DNA from: G963663315 sp965208975
GTDB lineage: Bacteria > Pseudomonadota > Gammaproteobacteria > Arenicellales > Poriferihabitantaceae
Reading direction: 5' to 3'
Assembly: GCA_965208975.1 (NCBI GenBank)
Contig: CBDBQH010000003.1
Location: 1,116,001 to 1,180,000 of the forward strand
DNA length: 64,000 nucleotides
Each line of letters starts with the position of its first letter. Within the stretch, counting starts at the first letter, position 1. Under the pieces are notes generated by a model. The model saw nothing but the letters and a program-made list of their open reading frames with translations, had not been told where the DNA came from and did not search any database. Made by a program: the position numbers and the translations under genes. Below are positions 1 through 7,880 of this stretch, in pieces.

Positions 1-22
1 GGGTACAGTGACCCGCCCCTAC
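1..22. repeat. Truncated end of dispersed GC-rich repeat
   Basis: The first 22 bases match, with two differences, the left end of the repeat at about 3616-3640, ending in the shared string ACCCGCCCCTAC. The element is cut by the window edge, so its full extent is unknown. Confidence 0.5.
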
Positions 23-93
23 ACGTCCATAGTTATTCTTGTATGTGTTCGGTAATTCGTTGACAACAGGACAAAAAGTTTGGAAATTACATG

Positions 94-109
94 CATTGTA
101 TATACAATG
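94..109. promoter_or_regulatory. Palindromic operator-like site before the toxin gene
   Basis: CATTGTATATACAATG is a perfect 16-bp palindrome ending just before or at the possible toxin start codons (ATG at 107 or 116). A TTGACA hexamer resembling a -35 box lies at 60-65. Type II toxin-antitoxin operons are usually autorepressed by the antitoxin binding such palindromes, so this is a plausible operator for the downstream CopG-type protein. That role is inferred. Confidence 0.55.
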
Positions 110-115
110 TATGCT

Positions 116-394
116 ATGAGTAAGATTATAAGATGGGACTTGAAAAAATCTGAGTGGCTAAAGGCAAACATTGATAGAGGGGGTATCGGTTTTGAGGAGT
201 GTGTTGTACTGATCGAAGCAGGACAAATACTCGATAGTATCGACAACCCCGGCTCCAGCCACCCGGATCAAAAGGTTTTCGTGCTGGAAATTGATAACTA
301 TGTGTATTTGGTCCCGTATGTTGAAACTGACGAGGAAATTTTCCTCAAAACCCTGTATCCAAGCCGAAAATATACGGCTATTTATTCAGGATAA
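116..394 (+). CDS. BrnT-like toxin of a type II toxin-antitoxin pair
   Basis: This 92-residue protein begins MSKIIRWD and contains the pattern seen in BrnT-like toxins (small RNase-fold proteins): an early W-x-K segment, a GIGFEE motif near residues 22-28, and a late FLKTLYPSRK segment. BrnT relatives are ribonucleases held inactive by a DNA-binding antitoxin. The antitoxin here follows nine bases downstream in the same direction. I chose the ATG at 116 because a TTG at 80 would put the palindromic operator inside the gene; an ATG at 107 is also possible. The family call is by motif recognition; the RNase activity is inferred. Confidence 0.7.
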   Translation: MSKIIRWDLKKSEWLKANIDRGGIGFEECVVLIEAGQILDSIDNPGSSHPDQKVFVLEIDNYVYLVPYVETDEEIFLKTLYPSRKYTAIYSG

Positions 395-403
395 GAAAAA
401 GAC

Positions 404-697
404 ATGAAAAAAGAACCCTGTGTGCAAGACTACTTTGACGATGAGGAAAAAGACTTGATCGAAAGCATGGAGAATGCCATCAACAAGGAGGATTACGTTC
501 CTGTGAGCAATCTCACTGCCAAACGCCAGGCCATGTTCCGTGAAGCCGCAAGGAATACGCTAAATGAAAAAACAACACAAATTACCCTGAGAATACCTCG
601 CACTGACCTTGTACGTCTGAAAGCCCAGGCCATGCGTGAAGGGATACCCTATCAAACCTGGATGAAATCCATTTTGCATAAATCCGTAGCTCCATAA
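404..697 (+). CDS. CopG-type antitoxin
   Basis: The protein has 97 residues. The N-terminal half is acidic (DYFDDEEKDLIESME), which suits a toxin-binding segment. The C-terminal half (TTQITLRIPRTDLVRLKAQA then GIPYQTWMKSIL) is a ribbon-helix-helix DNA-binding module typical of the CopG antitoxins paired with BrnT-like toxins. It would neutralise the preceding toxin and repress the operon through the palindrome at 94-109. The last 22 codons recur as a fragment at 6761-6826, evidence of a local duplication. Confidence 0.75.
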   Translation: MKKEPCVQDYFDDEEKDLIESMENAINKEDYVPVSNLTAKRQAMFREAARNTLNEKTTQITLRIPRTDLVRLKAQAMREGIPYQTWMKSILHKSVAP

Positions 698-791
698 AAA
701 GTAAAGAAACCGCCCTTTCTCAACTTCTTAAAAAGTGACACACGGCCAAAAATCTGGTATATGTCGGGTAATTTGAATCGGAGAATATGAA

Positions 792-1554
792 ATGAAATCT
801 GTACCCCCCCCCCCCCGATATAAAGGGCAGAAATAGAACTGATTTACAGAAACGCAAGCAAATCATCCGAAGTCTGGCCGTTGGCGGCTTGGCCGTTACG
901 GTTTGGCAGAAGCCGATCATTAACAGCGTGCTGTTGCCGGCTCATGCACAGCCATCAGGAAACACAACAGCAGACCCGGCAAACCCGTCCGGGCAAGCTG
1001 GAGAGTCCGGGCAGACAGGGCAGACCGAGCAGGGTCAAACCAACCAGGAACAAACAGCCGTACCGCAACAGAACCAACAGGAACAGCAACAAAACCCGGG
1101 CGAACCCAATCATGACCGATTGGAATCATTGCCAGCAGGCGGTGGGCCTATAGTCCGTATAAGGGAGTGCGGAGGAGCGATCCAGATCGTTTCATACGGA
1201 TTCGCTGATCGGTATAACGGGCCGGGACAGATTGATAAAGACTACTGGATCAAAGTAACCGGGATACGAACGCCGATAGTGGGTAACCCTATGTTTTCAA
1301 GTAGTAGCCTAAACCGCGCGGCGCCGTTGGCTTTAAGATTGGTATTTTCTCAGCTTGATGCCTTCATGCCGTTAGACTTAAGCGTAGATGCCGCATCAGG
1401 CGCTAAAAACGCGCAACCTGCCAGAAATACGGGAAAGTTCACGGCCTTTTTTCGTAACTGGTCCGACTTTCATGACAGACCTTGGACACAAGCCGAATTA
1501 AACGCTTTTCTGGCTAACGGTACTACGTTCCTTCTCTGTGACGGGTCGCGCTGA
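792..1554 (+). CDS. Exported protein with poly-C tract, copy 1 (frame currently broken)
   Basis: From ATG 792 the gene reads M-K-S-V and enters a run of 13 C (804-816). The downstream frame, starting GAT at 817, is open to the stop at 1552-1554 but is joined to the ATG only if the run is a multiple of three (12 or 15). With 13 C the ATG frame stops a few codons later. The intended product would have a leader with KRKQIIRSLAVGG followed by KPIINSVLLPAHAQ, resembling Tat-type leaders ending in an AHA-Q cleavage site, then a Gln/Pro/Gly-rich linker and a folded domain containing GPGQIDKDYWIKVTG. The function is unknown. A close paralogue lies at 5715-6445. Homopolymer length is also a common assembly error. 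Confidence 0.65.
804..816. repeat. Poly-C homopolymer of 13, candidate phase-variation switch
   Basis: A run of 13 C lies four codons after the start of the exported-protein gene. Its length sets whether the gene is in frame (12 or 15 = on; 13 or 14 = off). The equivalent tract in the paralogue has 14 C. Confidence 0.8.
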
Positions 1555-1580
1555 TAGCGGGTTTATCCGGGGCAAGGGCG

Positions 1581-1628
1581 GGTGACCGCCATCTGCTACC
1601 CTCTCCCGCGTCCGGCGGGCGGGCACGG
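1581..1628. repeat. Partial copy of the dispersed repeat
   Basis: The stretch starting GGTGACCGCCATCTGC and ending in CGGGCGGGCACGG matches 3579-3627 with few differences. It lies directly after the first exported-protein gene. Only the left part of the element is present; the sequence then diverges into GATCCGGACTGG. Confidence 0.7.
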
Positions 1629-1699
1629 AGATCCGGACTGGATAATTTACTGCCCCGGCGCCCCTATGAAGTCGAACACGCGAACAAGGATTAACAGGG

Positions 1700-1885
1700 T
1701 CATGGCAGATTGAAACCCGAACAGAATCCCGAATGTCCAGCGAATATTTCCCGCTGGACTCCGGCAATGTCTCCCTTTGTCGCTAACTGGTCGCCCTGGT
1801 GTGCTACTACCTCAGCTACCGCTTCGGCTTGTTTGGTGTCCATCCCGGCGCCTTTCAGTTTCCGCGCTGTTCCAGTGTGTCGATG
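1700..1885 (-). pseudogene. Remnant of a DUF1640-type coiled-coil protein
   Basis: A minus-strand frame encodes ARKLKGAGMDTKQAEAVAEV, then QLATKGDIAGVQREI. This resembles the start of small coiled-coil DUF1640-family proteins (an A-x-x-L-x-x-A-G-x-x-x-x-Q-A-E-A pattern, then LATKxDI). The similarity ends abruptly after about 50 residues and there is no convincing start codon, so it looks like a decayed fragment. The identification rests on pattern memory only. Confidence 0.35.
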
Positions 1886-1952
1886 GTATACGCTGTCATG
1901 GATTAAAACCACCAAGGTTTCTGAACTTAATGCAGGTCTATCCCTAAGATTG

Positions 1953-2429
1953 TCATATAGAATTGTCCGCAGAGAGGTTCTCCTTCGACATTCCCAAATG
2001 CTTAATCTCCAGGTCACCCCAGTGCCGGTTCAGGTACTCGGCGACGAGTCGGCGATGACAATGGTGTGGTTGGTCCTCGCTGCACAGCAGACAGCCATCA
2101 CTCACGACTTCCTTTGGTATGGCTTTCTCAATCCGTCTCTCACGCATCAGATTGATGAAGTGGCTTTCGTAGGTATTCCAGTCAATTCTTGCCTTTCGGT
2201 AGTCGCTCAACAGGTCTTTGGTAGGCGCCAGATCTGGCAGGTGAACATAATCCATTCCATAGAGTTCGCGAGCAAACCAGGCGAGGTCATCTTTTTTTGC
2301 GAAACCAGCAAGTTGAGATCCATTGTTGAGACGTACATCAACAATGCGCTTGACTCCTGATCCTCGAAGAAGATCGAAGAAGCGGTGCGCGGACTTCTTC
2401 GTGAACCCTATGGTAGATACCTTGATCAA
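1953..2429 (-). CDS. DUF488 family protein
   Basis: This 158-residue protein begins MIKVSTIGFTKKSAHRFFDL, a typical DUF488 opening (IGFTKKSA), and carries the conserved central IVDVRLNN and the C-terminal LLCSEDQPHHCHRRLVAEYL block with the C-x6-C-H-R pattern. DUF488 proteins are widespread small proteins of uncertain biochemical role. The start is TTG (2427-2429); the strong match of the N-terminus to the family supports it. It follows the other DUF488 gene by five bases on the same strand, so the two probably form one transcript. Confidence 0.8.
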   Translation of the reverse strand: MIKVSTIGFTKKSAHRFFDLLRGSGVKRIVDVRLNNGSQLAGFAKKDDLAWFARELYGMDYVHLPDLAPTKDLLSDYRKARIDWNTYESHFINLMRERRIEKAIPKEVVSDGCLLCSEDQPHHCHRRLVAEYLNRHWGDLEIKHLGMSKENLSADNSI

Positions 2430-2434
2430 TCTCG

Positions 2435-3253
2435 TTACTCCGATACAGTGACAGGATTTTCAAGAGTATGGGCGACACGCCCGGCTTGACGGGTAACTGC
2501 CTCCGCGATCAGTTCAGTACGTGACTGTTGTTGACTGAACATATCTTGCTGCTCCCGCTCAAGACTGAACCTGTTGATCAGTCTTTGCATTGCATCAACG
2601 TGTGACTCCAGTCGGCCATCGGGATGAATATGCGCGATGTCCATGCCTCTTTTATCAATTGATTGTGCAACCAGAAGAGTCCGATGGCAATCGACAGGCT
2701 CTTTTTCTGAACACATCAGTACAATACGATGTTCCACCGCGCCGCGCATTACCCTCTCAATCCCTTCGCGGAAACGCTCTGTTTGTGCGAGGCGTTCGTA
2801 GCGAATGCGCCCGTCCTCATAGCAGCCAGGATCGTCTGACCGGCCGCCGAGTTCGCGACCGAGGTATACGTACCGGATTTGTCGCGCCTTGAGCGCTGTG
2901 GCAAGCGGTTCTCGATTAAAGTGAGGGTTGAAGCGGCTGTAGGGCGCCGAGCGCACGTCTGCCAGTACAGTAATACGGCGCTGTACCAGCAGCCCTATGA
3001 AAGTTTCCAGTGAATGATTGGAATGACCGATTGTAAGGATGGGGTTGTGGGGACTACTCATGTCGAGAACTTGGGGGTCGCTTCCATCTTCGTATTGGCG
3101 CTCATGTTCGGATACCTCCTGATTTTCCCGTTTGCTGACAGGTCGAACCCAGTTTCCAGCTCTGTTTTCCACGGATAATTCCCGACCGGCAATACACCGG
3201 CCCGACAATTTTCGGGAATTCGCGAGACAGACTATTCGTTTGCTACTGGCCAT
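2435..3253 (-). CDS. DUF488 protein fused to a partial dual-OB-type N-terminus
   Basis: Residues 1-64 (KRIVCLANSRKLSGRCIAG, then GNWVRPVS and EVSEHERQYEDGSDP) match the first part of the stand-alone dual-OB-fold protein that commonly neighbours DUF488 genes. Residues 65-272 (from MSSPHNPILTIGHSNHS through LMCSEKEPVDCHR) form a full DUF488 domain. The dual-OB part is too short to be complete, so an internal deletion has probably joined two neighbouring genes. Translation might also start at M65 (codon 3059-3061). The function is unknown. The upstream partner role suggested for dual-OB proteins is inference from gene neighbourhood. Confidence 0.7.
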   Translation of the reverse strand: MASSKRIVCLANSRKLSGRCIAGRELSVENRAGNWVRPVSKRENQEVSEHERQYEDGSDPQVLDMSSPHNPILTIGHSNHSLETFIGLLVQRRITVLADVRSAPYSRFNPHFNREPLATALKARQIRYVYLGRELGGRSDDPGCYEDGRIRYERLAQTERFREGIERVMRGAVEHRIVLMCSEKEPVDCHRTLLVAQSIDKRGMDIAHIHPDGRLESHVDAMQRLINRFSLEREQQDMFSQQQSRTELIAEAVTRQAGRVAHTLENPVTVSE

Positions 3254-3578
3254 TGGAGATGGTCCAACCCAAGCCTACTCGCTGAATTGCAGGTGTTCCG
3301 ACCCTTGCTATTTCCTTATGTGCTATTTCCTTATGTTGCAATATCCTCATTTATGTCAGAATCCCCGTTTGAAGTGCTGGAAGTATAAAGTACATGTTGA
3401 TCCGGTTCAAACGTACAGCTACAGCTACAAGGGTTAAAACCATCAAAAAAGGGGTTTACTGCCTCATTAATGTGGCTGATAGTGTGCTTGTTTCCATAGG
3501 CAAAAGTTTTTCCCCGTGCTGGAGAAGATACCCGGAATCGCCTTATCTGTCGCGTCTGGCCGGGTTCGTCAATCCTCT
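3254..3578. other. Non-coding stretch, no gene recognised
   Basis: No convincing coding frame is present. It includes a perfect 15-bp direct repeat (TGCTATTTCCTTATG at 3306-3320 and 3321-3335), which may mark a slipped duplication upstream of the DUF488 operon. Nothing else is recognised before the dispersed repeat begins. Confidence 0.5.
3306..3335. repeat. 15-bp tandem duplication
   Basis: TGCTATTTCCTTATG occurs twice head to tail with no mismatch. Confidence 0.85.
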
Positions 3579-3791
3579 GGTGACCGCCATCTGCTACCCT
3601 CTCCCGCATCTGGCGGGCGGGCACGGTGACCCGCCCCTACGATGATGAGTGGCGCGGGAATGATGTTTCGGGTTATGTGATGTCATGAATTGCAGATTCC
3701 ATATATCGGTAGGGGCGCCCCTTGTGGGTGCCCGTGTTATTTCCGTGATCAAACAACATCTCACACGCCCTGTTATTCGTGGATTCGCGCG
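3579..3791. repeat. Dispersed MITE-like repeat, longest copy
   Basis: This copy spans from GGTGACCGCCATCTGC to GTGGATTCGCGC. Inside it, CGGGCAC...CGCCCCTAC (near 3617-3640) and GTAGGGGCGCC...GTGCCCG (near 3711-3734) form imperfect terminal inverted repeats around an internal segment ending in GAATTGCAGATTC. No transposase frame is present, which fits a non-autonomous element. Its right part is nearly repeated at 6567-6742. Confidence 0.75.
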
Positions 3792-3794
3792 CCG

Positions 3795-4406
3795 TTACGG
3801 AAGAACACCAATCAGGACAAGGGGCACTGCTGGAACTCCCCGACCCTGTCTTAGCACATTCAGGAGGTCGCGCTCGTAATAGGGCACGCCACTGGACATT
3901 TCCCGTTCCAGGTCTTTCATTGGCAGTATTTCGATTCCAACGTCAATGATATCGGATACGTAGAAACTCAGATGCTTGACGAAAAGATCATGTGCCACGA
4001 ACGCATATTTGCCGAATTGAACTTCTACGGCAACCCTGTCTTTTACGAAGTCAGTCTGGTTGTAGGACATAATAGGAGTCTGGCCTGACTCCTCGATAGC
4101 TTTCTTCTGATCTTTTTCAGAGTGCCCATAAATGCCTCGCAACAACTTTTCATCAGCAGTCACCCAAAAAGTATTTCTCCGTTCGCTCCACCCTCTCGCT
4201 TCCAGTCCTTTCTTGAACTCCCTGTTCATGTCTACGGGAGAGTATAACTTCTTGCCAGGCATTGTCTTTTCCTTGGAAACCTTGGTCTTGCAGATGGCGG
4301 CATCAACCTCAGAAATTACGTCCTGAATTTCCTGCCAAAGTCCTGGACGATGCACCATGAGATACTCCACCCCGTTCAGGTGAGAATAATTTGCCCCGAT
4401 TCGCAT
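3795..4406 (-). CDS. BglII-family type II restriction endonuclease
   Basis: The protein has 203 residues. It begins MRIGANYSHLNG and contains NQTDFVKDRVAVEVQFGK. In BglII the active-site residues D84, E93 and Q95 are spaced +9 and +2. Here D119, E128 and Q130 keep exactly that spacing, so the catalytic centre looks intact. The expected activity is double-strand cleavage, probably at AGATCT, but specificity is inferred. The start ATG overlaps the methylase stop by one base (TGATG), showing translational coupling. A TTG one codon upstream is an alternative. It would be lethal without the adjoining methylase. Confidence 0.88.
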   Translation of the reverse strand: MRIGANYSHLNGVEYLMVHRPGLWQEIQDVISEVDAAICKTKVSKEKTMPGKKLYSPVDMNREFKKGLEARGWSERRNTFWVTADEKLLRGIYGHSEKDQKKAIEESGQTPIMSYNQTDFVKDRVAVEVQFGKYAFVAHDLFVKHLSFYVSDIIDVGIEILPMKDLEREMSSGVPYYERDLLNVLRQGRGVPAVPLVLIGVLP

Positions 4407-5350
4407 CAATGCCCACCGTTAGGCAATGCAGGGTCGTATATGGGTTTCCCCATCGGGCGGGTCAACAATGTTCCCGCTTCCAATGCCTTTACACGCTGAC
4501 GGGCAATATCGACATATTCGCTTACAATATCGCAACCATAAGCATCCCGGCCATGCATCAGCGCAGCCACCATAGCCGAACCCACTCCCATATAGGGGTC
4601 GAAAACAGCATCCCCCTTATTGGTCATTGATAGTACCAAACGCTCGACAAGTTCAACCGGGAACTGGCAGGGATGGACTGTCTTTTCCGGGTGGTTGCTC
4701 TTGACGTTTGGAAACGCCCATACATCACTTGGATTCTTGCCATCAGGATTGCAGGACAGCTTACCCACATTGGGGCCCTTGAAGTGGCGTTTGTTCGGAT
4801 ACTTGGATGGAACACGGATTGGGTCAAGATTCCATGTGTATTGATCACTCCTGGTCCACCAGTTGATTGTCTCGTAACGTCCGGACAGACGCCGGGTACA
4901 ATGCAATCCGTGACCGAAATGCCAGATGATCCGGTTCCTCAGTTTCAGACCATGTGCCTTGAACAGTGGATACAGGAGTGCGTCCAGCGGGGCGACTTCG
5001 CCGTTCTCAACGTAATTGCCTACCTGCCAGCATATTGACCCCTGGGCGTGCAAGAGGCGTACACACTCGCTGATCACCCGTTCCTGTCCTGCAAGATAAT
5101 CATCCATTCGTTGCCTGTCTTCATATTCCTTATCCAGATTGTACGGCGGGGAGGTAACGATTAGTTTGAAACTTGCGTCTGGAAACTGGTGCATAAACGC
5201 CATATTGTCCTGGCAAGCGAGAACCGTCTGGCTCCTCATACCATGCCCTTGTGCTTCGGACGAGAACATATCGGACTGCGGCTCTGCCCGCTCCAGCTGG
5301 AACGGCAATTTTTCGATGGCTTCAGTTCCGCTTGTTGATGATTTTGACAT
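4406..5350 (-). CDS. DNA methyltransferase of the BglII-type system
   Basis: This 314-residue beta-class (circularly permuted) methyltransferase has TSPPYNLDKEYED at residues 66-78 (catalytic motif IV) followed later by VFDPYMGVGSAM around residue 250 (motif I, SAM binding). The TSPPY form is common in N4-cytosine and some N6-adenine enzymes; M.BglII is an N4-cytosine enzyme, so that is the likelier product. It would protect the genome from the endonuclease encoded immediately downstream in the same operon. Upstream there is no controller gene visible. Confidence 0.88.
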   Translation of the reverse strand: MSKSSTSGTEAIEKLPFQLERAEPQSDMFSSEAQGHGMRSQTVLACQDNMAFMHQFPDASFKLIVTSPPYNLDKEYEDRQRMDDYLAGQERVISECVRLLHAQGSICWQVGNYVENGEVAPLDALLYPLFKAHGLKLRNRIIWHFGHGLHCTRRLSGRYETINWWTRSDQYTWNLDPIRVPSKYPNKRHFKGPNVGKLSCNPDGKNPSDVWAFPNVKSNHPEKTVHPCQFPVELVERLVLSMTNKGDAVFDPYMGVGSAMVAALMHGRDAYGCDIVSEYVDIARQRVKALEAGTLLTRPMGKPIYDPALPNGGH

Positions 5351-5656
5351 TTATCATGAGTATCGCGATGGTGAAATCTCTATGGATGCGGGACATTATA
5401 TTACCAGATATTGTCGATTCTGGATGATGTATCTGGAACAGATTTATCTGGAACTGAGGTCTCCCCATTTTTTTATTTGAGGGTTATATAAGCGGTGTCA
5501 ACTTGTCGTCCGTACAGGACACTTTATAGGGTATACTCTTCATCGGCCTTGTTGTTCACCCATCCGGTGATGTTGTTTTTGGAGAAATAACAGCATACAA
5601 CAAGGCCTCTCTTCTCTTTATAAAACCTCTATCGCGGATTTGGGGAGGAACTGCAT
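5351..5656. other. Intergenic region with an inverted repeat
   Basis: No coding frame is credible here. GGCCTTGTTGT (5545-5555) and ACAACAAGGCC (5597-5607) are perfect 11-bp inverted repeats separated by 41 bases. There is a pyrimidine-rich stretch after the second arm but no clean T-run, so it could be a terminator, an attenuator or a mobile-element end. The region also carries the methylase promoter on the minus strand. Confidence 0.45.
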
Positions 5657-5714
5657 AGTGACACACAGCCAAAAATCTGGTATATGTCGGGTAATTTGAA
5701 TCGGAGAATATGAA

Positions 5715-6445
5715 ATGAAATCTGTACCCCCCCCCCCCCCGATATAAAGGGCAGAAATAAAACAGACTTACAGAAAAGAAAGCAAATTATCCAAAGTCTG
5801 GCCGTTGGTGGCTTAGCGGTTACGGTTTGGCAGAAACCGATTGTAAACAGTGTGCTGTTGCCGGCTCATGCACAGACAAGCGGAAACACATCCGGGCAAG
5901 CTGGAGAAGCTGGACAGGTGGGACAGACAGAGCAAGGACAGACCAATCAAGAACAAACGGCCGTACCGCAACAGAACCAACAGGAAGATTCAGCGAGTCC
6001 GGGCAAACCCAATCATAACCGATTGGAACCATTGCCAGCAGGCGATACGCTTATAGTCACAATAAACGACCCCGGGGAGTGCAGAACGATCCAGATAACA
6101 AGATTTGAACTTGCTGATCGGTATCACGGTCCGGGACAGGTTGAAAAAGACTACTGGATCAAAATAACAGGAATACAAACGCCGACATCAGGTGACCGGC
6201 AAGAACCAAACAGAAAGGCGCCGTTGAATTTAAGGTTTTCAGTCGGTATTACGGGAGACATAATCCCGTTAGATACAAGCATAGAGACCGCCACGGGCGT
6301 TAAAAACGCGCACCCTGCCAGACATTCGGGAATGTTCACGGCTTTTTTTCGTAACTGGTGGAGCGAAGAGAACAGACCTTTTACACAAGCCGAATTAATT
6401 CAGGTTAAAAATTCTATATCCCTTGTATGTGACGGGACGCGGTAG
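5715..6445 (+). CDS. Exported protein with poly-C tract, copy 2 (frame currently broken)
   Basis: This is a paralogue of 792-1554 with almost the same 5' region. The ATG at 5715 is followed by AAA TCT GTA, then 14 C (5727-5740), then GATATAAAGG. With 14 C the ATG frame ends at TAA within two codons of the tract; with 12 or 15 it would join the long open frame that ends at 6445. The leader (RKQIIQSLAVGG, then KPIVNSVLLPAHAQ), the Gln-rich linker and the GPGQVEKDYWIKITG core match copy 1, whereas the mid-regions differ. The product is likely secreted; its function is unknown. It is off in this sequence, in a different phase from copy 1. Confidence 0.65.
5727..5740. repeat. Poly-C homopolymer of 14, candidate phase-variation switch
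   Basis: A run of 14 C follows the fourth codon of the second exported-protein gene. It differs by one base from the 13-C run of copy 1, showing that the tract length changes between copies. Confidence 0.8.
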
Positions 6446-6566
6446 GATGATAGCGGGTTGGTACAGGAATCAGCGTTCAGTATACAGGCATCACGGTTGC
6501 CTGACATCGCACGAGCGACCCACTGTGGTCGCCCGTGTTGATTTCCGTATACGGTTGATGATGGTT
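6446..6566. other. Spacer after exported-protein copy 2
   Basis: No gene is recognised. GCGACCCACTGTGGTCGCC near 6517-6535 is a short imperfect palindrome in the style of the neighbouring GC-rich repeat. Confidence 0.4.
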
Positions 6567-6742
6567 GCGGGCGGGCACAAGACCCGCCCCTACGATGATG
6601 GGTGGCGCGGGAATGATGTTTCGGGTACTGGATGTCGTGAATTGCAGATTCAATATATCGTAGGGGCGCCCCTTGTGGGTGCCCGCATTATTTCCGTGAT
6701 CAAACAACATTTCACACGCCCCGTCATTCGTGGATTCGCGCT
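6567..6742. repeat. Dispersed MITE-like repeat, second long copy
   Basis: This copy aligns with 3612-3791 over its whole length with scattered differences (shared strings include CGCCCCTACGATGATG, GAATTGCAGATTC, GGGGCGCCCCTTGTGGGTGC and CGTGATCAAACAACAT). Like the first copy it lacks any transposase gene. It lies between exported-protein copy 2 and the antitoxin fragment. Confidence 0.8.
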
Positions 6743-6760
6743 TCCAATCGGACTGCGGCT

Positions 6761-6826
6761 CTGCGTGAAGAGATACCCTATCAAACCTGGATGAAATCCA
6801 TTTTGCGTAAATCCGTGGCTTCATAA
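6761..6826 (+). pseudogene. 3' fragment of the CopG-type antitoxin gene
   Basis: The stretch encodes LREEIPYQTWMKSILRKSVA and then TCA TAA, closely matching the last 22 codons of the antitoxin at 404-697 and some bases beyond its stop. The 5' part of the gene and the toxin are absent. It is a remnant of the same duplication that produced the second exported-protein gene. Confidence 0.8.
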
Positions 6827-6848
6827 AGAGCAAAGAAACCGCCCTTGA

Positions 6849-7874
6849 TCAACCACCAATATAAGACATTTCCACTTTTTGGGAGTGACTGTGCGCCGGG
6901 GCGATTCGGGTTGATTGACTTCTTTGCATCGAATACTGGTCATCCCGGTTCAACCAGACCGCCTCGATTCGTTGCCGGATTACAGCATCTGAATCGTGCG
7001 CTTCGAGCAACCCTTTCAAATTGACGCCGGAGGTTGCGAACAGACAGGTGAACAGCTCGCCAATGGCGGAAAGCCGGGCCCGGACACAGTGATTGCAGAA
7101 AGGCTGGGTGATGGAAGAAATCACGCCAATCTCGCCGGAACCATCAACAAACCGCCATCGTTTGGCAACTTCCAGCCGCGAATCCAGATCGACCGGCTCA
7201 ATCGGATACCGGGACTGAACCAGATCAATGATTTCCCTGGCGCCAAAAACATGGTCACGCTGCCATTGATTATGATTCCCCACGTCCATGAACTCGATAA
7301 ATCGTAAAATCACGCCGGTGCCCTTAAAATACTCGACCATCGGCAATATATCCGGGACGTTGATATTCTTTTGCACCACCATATTCACCTTGACCGCATC
7401 AAAACCGGCGGCCAGCGCATGATCCACTCCCTGTAAAACATCTTCCATCGGGAAAGAAACCTGGTTGATGCGCTGGTAGATTTCCGGGTCAAGCGCGTCC
7501 AGGCTGATGTTGACCCGTTTCACTCCAGACTCCCTGAGTGCCCGTGCCCGCGCTCCGCTCAACAGCGAAGCATTGGTTGTAATCGCAATATCCCGGACCC
7601 CGTCCACCCGGCGAATCTTTTCAACCAGCGCCTCCAGGTCCTTTCTCAACAACGGCTCGCCGCCGGTCAGCCGGACCTTCTCGACACCCAGACCGGCAAA
7701 TATCCGCACCAGTCTTTCGATTTCCTCATAGCTTAACAGGGCGCTGGATTTCAAAAACGGGTAACCCTTGCCAAAAACATCTTTCGGCATGCAGTAACCA
7801 CAACGAAAATTGCAGCGGTCCGTAACCGATATGCGTAAATCGTGCAACGACCGCCGGAGTTTGTCTTCGGGCAT
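6849..7874 (-). CDS. moaA: GTP 3',8-cyclase MoaA
   Basis: This radical-SAM enzyme has 341 residues. C21-x3-C25-x2-C28 binds the SAM-cleaving 4Fe-4S cluster. A second Cys set near the C-terminus (FCNHC then a Cys 13 residues on) binds the substrate-side cluster, and the protein ends in the double glycine typical of MoaA. It catalyses the first step of pyranopterin (molybdenum/tungsten cofactor) synthesis from GTP. It is the last gene of the oxidoreductase operon, six bases after the MoaD-like gene, so it probably supplies cofactor to that enzyme. Confidence 0.93.
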   Translation of the reverse strand: MPEDKLRRSLHDLRISVTDRCNFRCGYCMPKDVFGKGYPFLKSSALLSYEEIERLVRIFAGLGVEKVRLTGGEPLLRKDLEALVEKIRRVDGVRDIAITTNASLLSGARARALRESGVKRVNISLDALDPEIYQRINQVSFPMEDVLQGVDHALAAGFDAVKVNMVVQKNINVPDILPMVEYFKGTGVILRFIEFMDVGNHNQWQRDHVFGAREIIDLVQSRYPIEPVDLDSRLEVAKRWRFVDGSGEIGVISSITQPFCNHCVRARLSAIGELFTCLFATSGVNLKGLLEAHDSDAVIRQRIEAVWLNRDDQYSMQRSQSTRIAPAHSHSQKVEMSYIGG

Positions 7875-7880
7875 GAGTGG

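Noticed and set aside
881..1153. Alternative frames over the Gln-rich linker of exported-protein copy 1
   Set aside because: The low-complexity linker leaves several frames open; only the frame with the LLPAHAQ leader and the conserved GPGQxxKDYWIK core matches copy 2.
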